The notes below the pieces were generated by a model that worked only from the letters and a program-made list of their open reading frames with translations, had not been told where the DNA came from and did not search any database. 64,000 bases of DNA. It comes from HK1 sp965204915. GTDB lineage: Bacteria > Pseudomonadota > Gammaproteobacteria > HK1. The stretch lies in NCBI GenBank assembly GCA_965204915.1, contig OZ242023.1, forward strand, positions 2,418,001-2,482,000, written 5' to 3'. Below, one piece after another: positions 7,736-15,361 of the stretch; positions within the stretch are counted from its first letter, which is position 1, and each line of letters begins with the position of its first letter. Position numbers and translations under genes: made by a program.

Positions 7736-9445
7736 TCACCGCATCCGCCACGCCTGGGTGCGCCGCTGCAGGAACTTCGCCACGAAGAAGTGCACGAGCC
7801 GCACCGAGGCCGCGGTGTAGAAGATCATCATCCCCATGGCCGCGGCCGGGGCGATGTCGCCCGCGTCGTCCATGTTCAGCACCGCCACCGAGGCCAGCGT
7901 CGTGTCCGGGCCGTAGAGGAACACCACCGCGGACACCGTGGTCATCGCGTTCACGAACAGGTAGATCACGATGTCGAGGATCGCGGGTAGGCATACCGGC
8001 ACCGTCACCCGCCAGAAGGTCTTGTAGAACGGCGCCTTGAGCGACGCCCCGACCGACTCGAACTCCGGGTCCATCTGCTTGAGCGCGGTCACCGCGGTGA
8101 GATGGGCGACGGTGTAGAAGTGGACGATGGTGCTGATCACCAGGATCGCCATCGTGTGGTAGAGGAAGCCCAGCGGGTTGTCCGGGTGGTTGAAGAAGAA
8201 GATGTAGGCGAGCCCCAGCACCAGCCCGGGGACCGCCATCGGCATCATCGCGAGGAGCTGGAACAGGGTCCGGCCGGTGCGGAAGCCGCGGCCCTTCTCG
8301 ACGAGGAAGGCGCCGGCGAAGATGACCGCGGTGCCGACGGCGGCGGTCCAGCCCGCCATGCGGATCGAGTTCCAGTACGACTCCCAGCCGCCGCCGTCCA
8401 TCACGTCGAAGTCGTAGTTCCAGAGTCCCCAGCTCAGGTCGTAGGGGTAGAACTTGACCAGCGCGGCGTACTGGCATACCCCGAGCATCCCGATGAGGAA
8501 CACGCTCAGGAGGATGCAGAAGCCGAGCATCGCGGCGTCGAACGTGCGGTGGGGCTTGGGCTCCAGCGCAACCGCGCTCGCGGAGAGCAGGGCCACCTGG
8601 CGGCGCTGCACGACGCGGTCCACGGCGAACGCGAGCGCCGCCGGGACCAGGAGCACCACGCTCACCACCGCCCCCATCTCGAAGTTCTGCTGCCCGATCA
8701 CCTGCTTGTAGACGTCGGTGGCGAGGACGTTGAAGTCCCCGCCGATGACCTTGGGGGCGCCGAAATCGGTGATCGCGAGGGTGAACACCACGAACGCGGC
8801 GCTGATCAGGCCGTAGCGGCAGCCGGGCAGGGTCACGGTGAAGAAGATCCGGGGCCGACTCGCGCGCAGCGCCACCGCCGCCTCGTACAGGCGGGCGTCG
8901 GCGATGGAGAGCGAGGCGATGAGGATGATGATCGCGTGCGGCAGGGTGAAGAACACCTCCGCGATGACGATGCCGATGGGGCCGTAGATGGAGTGCCCGA
9001 ACAGCACCTCCTTGATCATCCCCTGGTTGCCGAAGAGGTAGACCAGGGCGATGCCGGGCAGCAGGGAGGGCACCAGGATGGGGATCATGGTGATGGACTG
9101 GAACAGCCCCTTGAACGGGATGCAGCTCCGGGTGAGGGCGTAGGCGAAGGTGAACCCGACGGTGACGGTGATGAGGGTGGTGATGGTGGCGACCTGGAGG
9201 CTGTTCCAGATGGAGTGGGTGAGGGCGGGGGTGGAGAAGTACGCGACGTAGTTGGCCAGTCCGGTGAACGCGCCGTCGTGGTCGCGGACGCTCTTCGACA
9301 TCATGGTGTAGAGCGGGAGGGCCAGGGTGACCGCGAGGTAGAGGCCGATGACGCCGATGAAGGCGCGCATCACCCGGTCGTCGCGGCCGACCTTCGGCCT
9401 GACGGCCGGGGCGGGGGCGGAGGCGGTGAGGGCGGCTTCAGCCAT
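7736..9445 (-). CDS. Fused ABC permease, 2-aminoethylphosphonate (PhnU2) type
   Basis: This 569-residue inner-membrane protein contains two consecutive permease domains, as in iron/phosphonate transporters with fused subunits. The first EAA-like loop is near ADARLYEAAVALRASRPRIF and the second near QMDPEFESVGASLKAPFYKT. About twelve hydrophobic helices are visible. It resembles the fused permease that accompanies PhnS2/PhnT2-type 2-aminoethylphosphonate uptake systems. The matching ATPase and binding protein are not adjacent but lie at 27.9-30.3 kb. ATG 9445 was chosen as the start. Upstream in-frame sequence consists of two further degraded copies of the gene start (at 9542 and 9638) and a truncated binding-protein start, so longer versions of the ORF are artefacts. 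Confidence 0.85.
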   Translation of the reverse strand: MAEAALTASAPAPAVRPKVGRDDRVMRAFIGVIGLYLAVTLALPLYTMMSKSVRDHDGAFTGLANYVAYFSTPALTHSIWNSLQVATITTLITVTVGFTFAYALTRSCIPFKGLFQSITMIPILVPSLLPGIALVYLFGNQGMIKEVLFGHSIYGPIGIVIAEVFFTLPHAIIILIASLSIADARLYEAAVALRASRPRIFFTVTLPGCRYGLISAAFVVFTLAITDFGAPKVIGGDFNVLATDVYKQVIGQQNFEMGAVVSVVLLVPAALAFAVDRVVQRRQVALLSASAVALEPKPHRTFDAAMLGFCILLSVFLIGMLGVCQYAALVKFYPYDLSWGLWNYDFDVMDGGGWESYWNSIRMAGWTAAVGTAVIFAGAFLVEKGRGFRTGRTLFQLLAMMPMAVPGLVLGLAYIFFFNHPDNPLGFLYHTMAILVISTIVHFYTVAHLTAVTALKQMDPEFESVGASLKAPFYKTFWRVTVPVCLPAILDIVIYLFVNAMTTVSAVVFLYGPDTTLASVAVLNMDDAGDIAPAAAMGMMIFYTAASVRLVHFFVAKFLQRRTQAWRMR

Positions 9446-9693
9446 CGGGCGGCGTTCCGGCGTGGATGGGCGCTGTCCGGCCGTCGTGGCCGGCCCTCGG
9501 CTTGACGGCCGGGGCGGGGGCGGTGAGGGCGGCTTCAGCCACCGGGCGGCGTTCCGGCGTGGAGGCGCATCGCCCGGTCGTCGCGGCGGCCCTCGGCTTG
9601 ACGGCCGGAGCGGGGGCTGGGAGCGCGGTTTCAGCCACCGGGCGGCGTTGTGGCGATGCGGTGGGTGGGACTTCCGGGATTTCCGGGTTTCAT
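9446..9693 (-). pseudogene. Deletion scar: binding-protein start fused to tandem ATPase-end/permease-start copies
   Basis: Reading the minus strand from ATG 9693, the first ten codons (MKPGNPGSPT) match the start of the intact binding protein at 30325 (MKPGSLGNT). They then pass directly into HRIATTPPGG-stop, which matches the end of the intact ATPase (VRIYAEAPPDG-stop at 27864). That junction (ATPase stop overlapping a MAEAAL permease start) is repeated three times with a period of 96-97 bp, at 9638, 9542 and the functional copy at 9445. This is what remains of a binding protein-ATPase-permease operon after internal deletion. Confidence 0.75.
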
Positions 9694-9992
9694 GACGGCA
9701 TTTCCTCCCGATGTGGATGCCTGTGGTGGGCTGTGGCTGCCGGCGCGGCAAGCCCGGCGCATGCAACGCTTGACCCATCGGGCTTGACCCATCGGGCTTG
9801 GCCCATCGGACGACCGGGCAAGCGGACGACGATGATACGCCCTCGGCGCCGCCTGTTCCGGTAATCTCGATCGCGCGCTCTCGGCAGATACCGGCGGGTC
9901 GTCGTCCGCCGAAGGAAGTCGGACTCGGATTTGACGGCTGGCCGCGCTTGCCTCTAGCATATCCTCTCCATGGTAGGTAAATCAGGTAAACC
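9694..9992. other. Intergenic region carrying a duplicated transporter promoter block
   Basis: The stretch 9694-9880 closely matches 30326-30480, the region upstream of the intact binding-protein gene, including GACGATGATACGCCCTCGGC (a TATCAT-like -10 on the minus strand). It contains a 14-bp tandem repeat (CTTGACCCATCGGG, three units, 9773-9814). No gene is seen. It may supply the permease promoter. Confidence 0.6.
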
Positions 9993-10475
9993 ATGAACAC
10001 CAGGGTAGCCGATGAAGTGTGGATCGCGACCGCGCTCCTCCACCGCCGGCACCCGGACCGGGACGACTTCGCGGTCCGGGAGATCGTCCGGCAGGCCGAG
10101 ACCGAGAAGATCGCCGATGGCCCCTTGCGCCCTGGGGTCCAAGTCCACGCCTACCTGCACTGCGTCGCCAACAAGGCGCCCAATCCCGGACGCTACCGGA
10201 TGCTCTTCGAGACCTCGAAGGGGCGCCGCCGCCTGTTCCGGCCCGGAGACCCCTGCCATCCCCGCCGCAGCTCGGGGAAGGACCTCCCGCGCGATGACGA
10301 GATCCCCCCGGCCTACCGGGGACTGATCGAGTGGTACCGCAACGAGTACGCCGGGGGCGGCGGAGGGGGTCGTGAGGCCGACCCCATCCTCTCCCTGCGT
10401 GGCCTCGGCAAGGCGCTCTGGGCGGATGAGGATGCGGACGACTACGTGGAGCGGCTTCGGGAGGGGTGGGGGTGA
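9993..10475 (+). CDS. Putative antitoxin / DUF7669-like protein upstream of a PIN toxin
   Basis: This 160-residue protein has an N-terminal helical, possibly winged-helix, segment (VWIATALLHRRHPDRDDFAV, then EIVRQAE) and a conserved basic block (GVQVHAYLHCVANKAPNPGR, then YRMLFETSKGRRRLFRPGDP). I associate this pattern with DUF7669-like proteins of unknown function, though the identification is from memory. A Gly-rich run (GGGGGG, around residues 123-128) interrupts the C-terminal part. The gene overlaps the following PIN-domain gene by 4 nt (GTGA), so the two are translationally coupled, as in toxin-antitoxin pairs. An antitoxin or DNA-binding role is inferred from that context alone. Confidence 0.6.
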   Translation: MNTRVADEVWIATALLHRRHPDRDDFAVREIVRQAETEKIADGPLRPGVQVHAYLHCVANKAPNPGRYRMLFETSKGRRRLFRPGDPCHPRRSSGKDLPRDDEIPPAYRGLIEWYRNEYAGGGGGGREADPILSLRGLGKALWADEDADDYVERLREGWG

Positions 10476-10894
10476 GCCGGGTCTTCTGGGATACGAACCT
10501 CTTCGTGTACCTCGTCGAAGATCGGGGCGAACGCGCGGAGCGGGTCTCGACGTTGCGCCGCCGCATGATCGAACGAGACGACGAGTTGCTCACCTCCGCG
10601 CTCACCCTCGGCGAGGTGCTCGTCAAGCCGATGGAAGCCGGAGACGAGGACCTGATGCGCCGCTACGAGCAGGCGATCGGGGCCGGCGCAACGGTACTGC
10701 CTTTCGACTTGCGCGCCGCTCCCAGATTCGCGGAAGTCCGCCGGGACCGGTCGATTCGGGCGCCGGACGCCATCCAGCTTGCCTGTGCATCGGCGGCCGG
10801 CACGGACCTGTTCATCACCAACGACGAACGGCTGAGCAGGAAGAACATCCAGGGGATCCACTTCATCCAGTCGCTCGATAAGGTGATGCTGTGA
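10472..10894 (+). CDS. PIN-domain ribonuclease, VapC-like toxin
   Basis: This 140-residue PIN domain has the acidic catalytic positions expected of VapC-type RNases: Asp in VFWDTNLFVYLVE at the N-terminus, Glu in SALTLGEVLVKP, Asp in RAPDAIQLACASA and Asp in FITNDERLS. Such enzymes are Mg-dependent ribonucleases and are normally neutralised by a co-expressed antitoxin. The start is GTG 10472, overlapping the upstream stop codon. An alternative GTG at 10466 adds only two residues. Length and motifs are complete, so the toxin is probably functional. Confidence 0.85.
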   Translation: MSRVFWDTNLFVYLVEDRGERAERVSTLRRRMIERDDELLTSALTLGEVLVKPMEAGDEDLMRRYEQAIGAGATVLPFDLRAAPRFAEVRRDRSIRAPDAIQLACASAAGTDLFITNDERLSRKNIQGIHFIQSLDKVML

Positions 10895-10987
10895 CCAGTG
10901 TGGAACGGCGGCCACGCCGAAGGCTGTCGTCCGGCTGCGGCCTGCGCGTGGTCTGGCAGGACGTCACCATCGGGGATGAACCGCATC

Positions 10988-11122
10988 ATGTCACGCGATA
11001 CGGTCCAGCGCACCGCTCGTCTGAAGCGGTTCTACGATCTCCTTGGAACCTTGGAGCACAGGATTGGCGGGCCGCGCCGGCTGATGGACTGTTCAGAGCG
11101 CAGGGAGGAGCGTGGACTATAG
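10988..11122 (+). pseudogene. N-terminal fragment of an uncharacterised conserved protein
   Basis: The 44 residues from ATG 10988 (MSRDTVQRTARLKRFYDLLG, then EHRIGGPRRLMDCS) look like the start of a conserved hypothetical family (arginine-rich FYxLLxxLExRxGGxRxLxxC pattern). The frame stops at 11122, far short of a full protein, and the 77-bp repeat begins 7 nt later. I read it as a truncated gene, possibly cut by insertion of the repeat. Confidence 0.4.
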
Positions 11123-11129
11123 ACCCTTA

Positions 11130-11206
11130 CCCGTGAAGTCTTCGACAAAGCGACGAAGATTTTTCCGCCAACCGGCATCTGGTTCCGGCTATGCCGGGTT
11201 GGGGTC
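11130..11206. repeat. 77-bp interspersed repeat, copy 1
   Basis: The sequence starting CCCGTGAAGTCTTCGACA and ending TATGCCGGGTTGGGGTC recurs at 33538-33614 with only about five mismatches. It contains an AACCGGC/GCCGGGTT inverted repeat and an AT-rich GAAGATTTTTCC stretch. Here it follows a truncated gene and precedes hipA. Role unknown. Confidence 0.75.
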
Positions 11207-11309
11207 ATGGGGATGGCACGATCTACGAGTGGATCCCGCACGAACGAGGGGTGCCGGAGCACGACGGGCAGGACGGCGGCAGCGAGCCGACGCTGGAGAG
11301 GAAGAGGAG

Positions 11310-12530
11310 ATGGAGCAGGTCGACGAGCATCTGGAGGTATGGCTGCACGAGGTGCGCGCGGGGACACTGCACAGGACGCCGCAACGGCTCGACTTCCAGT
11401 ACGCGGACGCCTACCTCGCACGCCCGGATGCGCAGGCGCTGTCGAAGCGGCTGCCGCTGGAACCCGGCCGGTTTCGATACGGTGAGGCCCTGCGGTGGTT
11501 CGACGCGCTGCTGCCCGAGGGCGCGAGACGCGAGCAAGCGGCACGCCAGGCCGGGGCGGCGTCGATGTCGACGTTCTCGATGCTTCAAGCCATCGGTGCG
11601 GAGTGCGCGGGCGCGGTCGAAGTACGCCGCCCCGGATCGAAGCTGGAAGCGAAGAAGGCGCCGGCGAGTATGGAGGAAATCGAAGAGTACATCCGCCGCA
11701 TGGATCGGTATCCGCTGGGGCCGGACCCCGGACAGCTCACGCTCTCGCTCGCAGGGGCACAGCCGAAGCTGGTCCTGGTGAAGGAGTCGGACGGATGGAG
11801 CTGGCCCCTCGGGGGCTACCCGTCGACCCATGTCGTGAAGCCGGAGCAGGAGCGTTTCCCGGGAGTGGTTTGGAACGAGCATGCGTGCATGACGCTCGCG
11901 CACCGCGCGGGGCTTGCGTGTGCACGGACGGAGGTGCGGCGCTTCGGAAGGTTCGAGGCACTGGTGGTGGAGCGCTTCGATCGCACCGCCGACGGCCGGC
12001 GGGTGCACCAGGAAGACTTCGCGCAGGCGTTCGGGGCGCGGGAGAAGTACCAGAAGGACGGGGGACCCTCGCTGAAGGACTGCTTTGAACGCAGCGGCGT
12101 CGGAGGGCCGACCCTGTGGGACCAGGTGATGTTCGCCTGGCTGACAGGCGACGAGGACAGGCACGCAAAGAACTTCTCCGTCCAGTATCCCAGAGGGGAG
12201 GCGCCACGGCTTGCGCCCATCTACGACGCCGTGTGCACGCTGGCGTATCCCGAACTCGCGCGCGGCATGGCGATGCGGATCGGCAACGCATGGCAGGTAC
12301 GCGAGGTCGACAGGAGGGCGGTGGAGGACGAGGCCCGGAAATGCGGGCTGCATCCAGGAGAGGCGGTGCAGCGGCTGCGCGCGCTCGCAGAACGGGTGCG
12401 CGAAGCCATGGAGGAGATGAAGGCCTCGGGCTGGGATCTCGGGCTCCTGGAAGCAGGAGGCATCGGCACGCGCCTGGACGCCTCATGCGAATGGGCCAAG
12501 GAATCGGGAGGGGGACGGCATGGCCTGTGA
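11310..12530 (+). CDS. hipA: HipA-family serine/threonine kinase
   Basis: This 406-residue protein has the HipA kinase features: the Gln-containing nucleotide loop SLAGAQPKLVLV (G149 region), the STHVVKP strand with the ATP-contacting Lys, the helix NEHACMTLAHRAGL, the VVERFDR hinge, the catalytic loop DEDRHAKN (281-288) and the metal-binding LAPIYDAVCT. HipA kinases phosphorylate targets such as GltX and cause growth arrest or persistence. ATG 11310 is preceded by a purine-rich GGAAGAGGAG. Upstream in-frame sequence comes from the 77-bp repeat and is not coding. No hipB-type repressor lies next to it, which is unusual. The only candidate upstream is the PIN module, so it may be an orphan or controlled in trans. 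Confidence 0.88.
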   Translation: MEQVDEHLEVWLHEVRAGTLHRTPQRLDFQYADAYLARPDAQALSKRLPLEPGRFRYGEALRWFDALLPEGARREQAARQAGAASMSTFSMLQAIGAECAGAVEVRRPGSKLEAKKAPASMEEIEEYIRRMDRYPLGPDPGQLTLSLAGAQPKLVLVKESDGWSWPLGGYPSTHVVKPEQERFPGVVWNEHACMTLAHRAGLACARTEVRRFGRFEALVVERFDRTADGRRVHQEDFAQAFGAREKYQKDGGPSLKDCFERSGVGGPTLWDQVMFAWLTGDEDRHAKNFSVQYPRGEAPRLAPIYDAVCTLAYPELARGMAMRIGNAWQVREVDRRAVEDEARKCGLHPGEAVQRLRALAERVREAMEEMKASGWDLGLLEAGGIGTRLDASCEWAKESGGGRHGL

Positions 12531-12631
12531 ATCAACCAACGAAAGATGTAAAAGGGCCATGGGAGCCGGCGCCATGGGGAAGCGCCCATGGCACAGGAAG
12601 CTCGACGAATCGGACACGGAGGCAACAAACG

Positions 12632-13489
12632 ATGCGCCGTTGGAAAGCAGAGCCGTACGAGGGCGGATTGCGCCAGGGGAACGCGTACTGGATGGCCCGA
12701 ATATCGGAACTCGCCTACATGACGAAAGGCAAGGGGGAGCCGGACGACGAAGGCATCCTCGAAGAGCTCCAGGAAGAGGATCAGGGATTCGAAGCAGTGA
12801 GGGGGTTCGATCACAAGAGCAGCCAGGGCATCGTGGTCGAACACAAGAAGTACCTGACCATCGGATACCGTGGGACCGACGAATGGCGGGACTGGCTGGA
12901 CAACATCGACATCGAGCGCCGTCATGAAGACGAGGGCACGTTCCACGAGGGGTTCTGGGAGGCCACCCAGGATATATGGAAGGAGATGCGCCGAGCCGTC
13001 GACGAGGCGAGGGAGCGCCAGAAGGCACGAGGCGAACCCAAGCGACCGGTGTTCATTACCGGACATAGCCTCGGCGGAGCGATGGCGACGGTGACGACCT
13101 CGATCCTCCTGCACGAGGACTTCCCGTTTACGGCCACATACACGTTCGGGCAGCCGAGGGTAGTGGACGCCAGAACGGCGCGGGACCTGAACGTGGAAGT
13201 GAAGGATCGCTACTGGCGCTTCTGCAACGACATGGACATAGTGACGCGGATACCGGCACGCTTGGGCGGTTACCGACACGTCGGAAGCGTCGTGTACATC
13301 GACCATGATGGAAACATCGACGCCAAGCTCAGTCGGTGGCAACAGTTCCTGAACCGCGTCGAGGGAGTGGCCGAGGAGATCAGGAAGGAAGGTCCGGATG
13401 GACTCGGAGTCTCGGTGAAGGAGTACCTGCGCGACCACGACGTGAAGAGGTATCGACGAGCGATCGAGGATTGCACCCGCTGGCCCTGA
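12632..13489 (+). CDS. Class 3 lipase-like alpha/beta hydrolase
   Basis: This 285-residue hydrolase contains the lipase class 3 nucleophile elbow GHSLGGAMA (144-152), preceded by the family's YRGTDEWRDWLDN strand-loop (oxyanion region) and followed by TYTFGQPRVVD. The Asp in NDMDIVTRIP and the later His in GYRHVGSVVYI are the likely rest of the triad. There is no signal peptide, so it is probably cytoplasmic or exported non-classically. ATG 12632 follows GGAGG by about 11 nt. It lies about 100 bp after hipA on the same strand. Phospholipase-like effectors of this fold occur in antibacterial systems, but nothing here proves that role. Confidence 0.85.
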   Translation: MRRWKAEPYEGGLRQGNAYWMARISELAYMTKGKGEPDDEGILEELQEEDQGFEAVRGFDHKSSQGIVVEHKKYLTIGYRGTDEWRDWLDNIDIERRHEDEGTFHEGFWEATQDIWKEMRRAVDEARERQKARGEPKRPVFITGHSLGGAMATVTTSILLHEDFPFTATYTFGQPRVVDARTARDLNVEVKDRYWRFCNDMDIVTRIPARLGGYRHVGSVVYIDHDGNIDAKLSRWQQFLNRVEGVAEEIRKEGPDGLGVSVKEYLRDHDVKRYRRAIEDCTRWP

Positions 13490-13499
13490 CCGGAGCAAG

Positions 13500-13745
13500 T
13501 CCACTCATCGGAAAGCCTCCGTCCACCCTGCCCGGCCACCGGCGATTTCCGGCCGGGATTTCGCTGCCCACCCGCGACAAGTCGGTGCGAAGGCTCGAAG
13601 ACCTGGAAGCCTCTTGAACGATCCGATCTTCGGGGTCGAAGACCTCTCGGCCATGACGTTGACGATCGTGGTGGCGGCGGTCGCCGGCGCTGCTCGACCC
13701 GGCTCCGCGGACGGGCTCGACCGGCTGAAGGCTCTGCCGCGTGGG
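13500..13745 (+). pseudogene. TRAP transporter relic: dctP and dctQ fragments joined
   Basis: Positions 13570-13609 match dctP at 22861-22900 (ACCCGCGACAAG.CGGTGCGAAGG), and 13611-13690 match dctQ at 23559-23639 (AACGATCCGATCTTCGGG...GAAGACCTCTCGGCC). In between, about 650 bp of the intact operon are missing. The stretch before 13570 is loosely similar to the dctP upstream region near 22150-22200. The piece encodes nothing functional. Confidence 0.75.
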
Positions 13746-13771
13746 AGATTCCAGCAACTCGGAGCGCCGAC

Positions 13772-14863
13772 ATGACTTCCACGATTCCATCGCGGATGGC
13801 CGCCGTCCAGCTTGTCGGCCATGGCGGACTGGACAAGCTGCACTATCGCGACGACGTCCCCACGCCGGCGCCGCGTGCCGGTGAAGTGCTCATCGAGGTG
13901 GCCGCCGCGGGCGTCAACAATACCGACGTCAACACGCGCATCGGGTGGTATTCCAAGGCGGTCGGCGATGCGACCGGTACCGGCGGCGCGGACGGCTTCG
14001 ACACGGTCGATGACGCGGACGCAAGCTGGATGGGCGTCCCGCTGAGCTTTCCCCGCATCCAGGGCGCCGATTGCTGTGGCCGGATCGTGGCCGTGGGCGA
14101 AGGCGTGGACCGGAGCCGCATCGGCGAGCGCGTGATCGTTCGCAGCATGATGCGCGATGCCGGTGGCCGCCCGTTCGAGTGCCGGACCTTCGGCTCGGAA
14201 TGCGACGGCGCGTTCGCGCAATACGCCAGGGCGCCCGCCCGCGAAACGTACAAGGTCGAATGCGACTGGTCCGACGCGGAGCTGGCTTCCATCCCGTGCG
14301 CCTACTCCACGGCCGAGAACCTGCTCCACCGGGCTTCGGTGGGGGCGGAGCGCGTGCTCGTCACCGGCGCTTCGGGCGGGGTCGGCTCGGCCGCGGTTCA
14401 GCTTGCGAAACGCCGCGGCGCCCACATCGTCGCCGTCGCGAGCGCCACGAAGGCCGATGCCGTGCGCGCCATCGGCGCGGACGAGGTCGTGGACCGGAAC
14501 GCCGGCCTCGCCACCGCGATCGGGCATGACGGCATCGACGTGGTCATCGATCTCGTGGCCGGAGCATCCTGGCCGCGGCTCCTCGACGCGCTCCGGCGCG
14601 GCGGGCGCTACGCGACGGCCGGCGCGATTGCCGGCCCGCTGGTCGAGCTGGACGTACGGACGCTGTACCTCAAGGACCTGACTCTGTTCGGTTGCACCTT
14701 TCAGGAAGAAGAGGTCTTCGAGAACCTGGTCTCCTACGTCGAGCGCGACGAAATCCGCCCTCTCGTCGCAAAGACGTTCCCCTTGCACGAGATCCGCCGG
14801 GCACAGGAAGAATTCCTGGCCAAGACGTTCACCGGAAAGCTCGTCCTCATCCCGCCCGAATGA
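13772..14863 (+). CDS. MDR-family zinc-type alcohol dehydrogenase / quinone oxidoreductase-like protein
   Basis: This 363-residue protein belongs to the medium-chain dehydrogenase/reductase superfamily. It has the N-terminal GroES-like fold (GEVLIEVAAAGVNNTDVNTR, then a GADCCGRIVAVGEGV turn) and a Rossmann domain with ASGGVGSAAVQLAKRRGA (NADPH-binding AxxGGVG). The structural-zinc cysteine cluster is absent, which points to the quinone reductase/enoyl reductase side of the family. An insertion around residues 60-85 (DATGTGGADGFDTVDDADAS) lengthens the N-domain, as in some alcohol dehydrogenase-like members. An AACTCGGAGCGCCGAC leader gives a weak ribosome site. It seems to be a single gene; the substrate is unknown. 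Confidence 0.85.
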   Translation: MTSTIPSRMAAVQLVGHGGLDKLHYRDDVPTPAPRAGEVLIEVAAAGVNNTDVNTRIGWYSKAVGDATGTGGADGFDTVDDADASWMGVPLSFPRIQGADCCGRIVAVGEGVDRSRIGERVIVRSMMRDAGGRPFECRTFGSECDGAFAQYARAPARETYKVECDWSDAELASIPCAYSTAENLLHRASVGAERVLVTGASGGVGSAAVQLAKRRGAHIVAVASATKADAVRAIGADEVVDRNAGLATAIGHDGIDVVIDLVAGASWPRLLDALRRGGRYATAGAIAGPLVELDVRTLYLKDLTLFGCTFQEEEVFENLVSYVERDEIRPLVAKTFPLHEIRRAQEEFLAKTFTGKLVLIPPE

Positions 14864-14959
14864 AGGAGGCGGCAGCGCGGGCGCACATCGGGGCACCGGC
14901 TTGGGGGGTCGGTCTGGGAGTACCGGCGCGGTCCACCGGACACCTCGACGCCGGCGGCC

Positions 14960-15361
14960 TCTCCCGTGCCCGCCGATGTCCGACGCCTTGCGGCTTCCGG
15001 CCCTTCCCCGGTCGATCCGACGTCTGACACCTCATGCGACTTCCGGCCCTTTCCCGGTCCATCCGAGCCTCCTATGATTCCGCCATGACCGACTCGACCC
15101 CATCCGGTGCTGTGCCAAACGGCGCCGCACTGTTCAGCGCCGCGCCGACTGGCACGCGGCCGCATGGTGCGCGGCCGACCGGTGCCGTGCCGGCCGGCAC
15201 CGTGCCGACTGGCGCGCGGCCGGCCCCGGTGTTTGCCGTCCCGTCCGAGGCCCGCCGGGCGGGTGGACTCCGGAGAGCGCCGATAGAGCGCCGATGTCCG
15301 ACGCCTCATGCGCCCTCCGGCCCTTTCCCGGTCCATCCGGGCTTCCCATGATGATTTCGCC
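14960..15361. repeat. Tandem echoes of the mod gene 5' end
   Basis: The promoter-proximal sequence and first codons of mod are repeated upstream of the working copy. 15034-15190 matches 15307-15450, including CCGGCCCTTTCCCGGTCCAT, the Shine-Dalgarno-to-ATG interval and MTDSTPSGA-encoding codons. A shorter, more diverged third copy lies at 14960-15027. The echo at 15085 begins MTDSTPSGAVPNGAALFSAA and runs through Ala/Pro/Thr-rich codons to a stop. No other gene is seen between 14864 and 15361. Confidence 0.75.
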
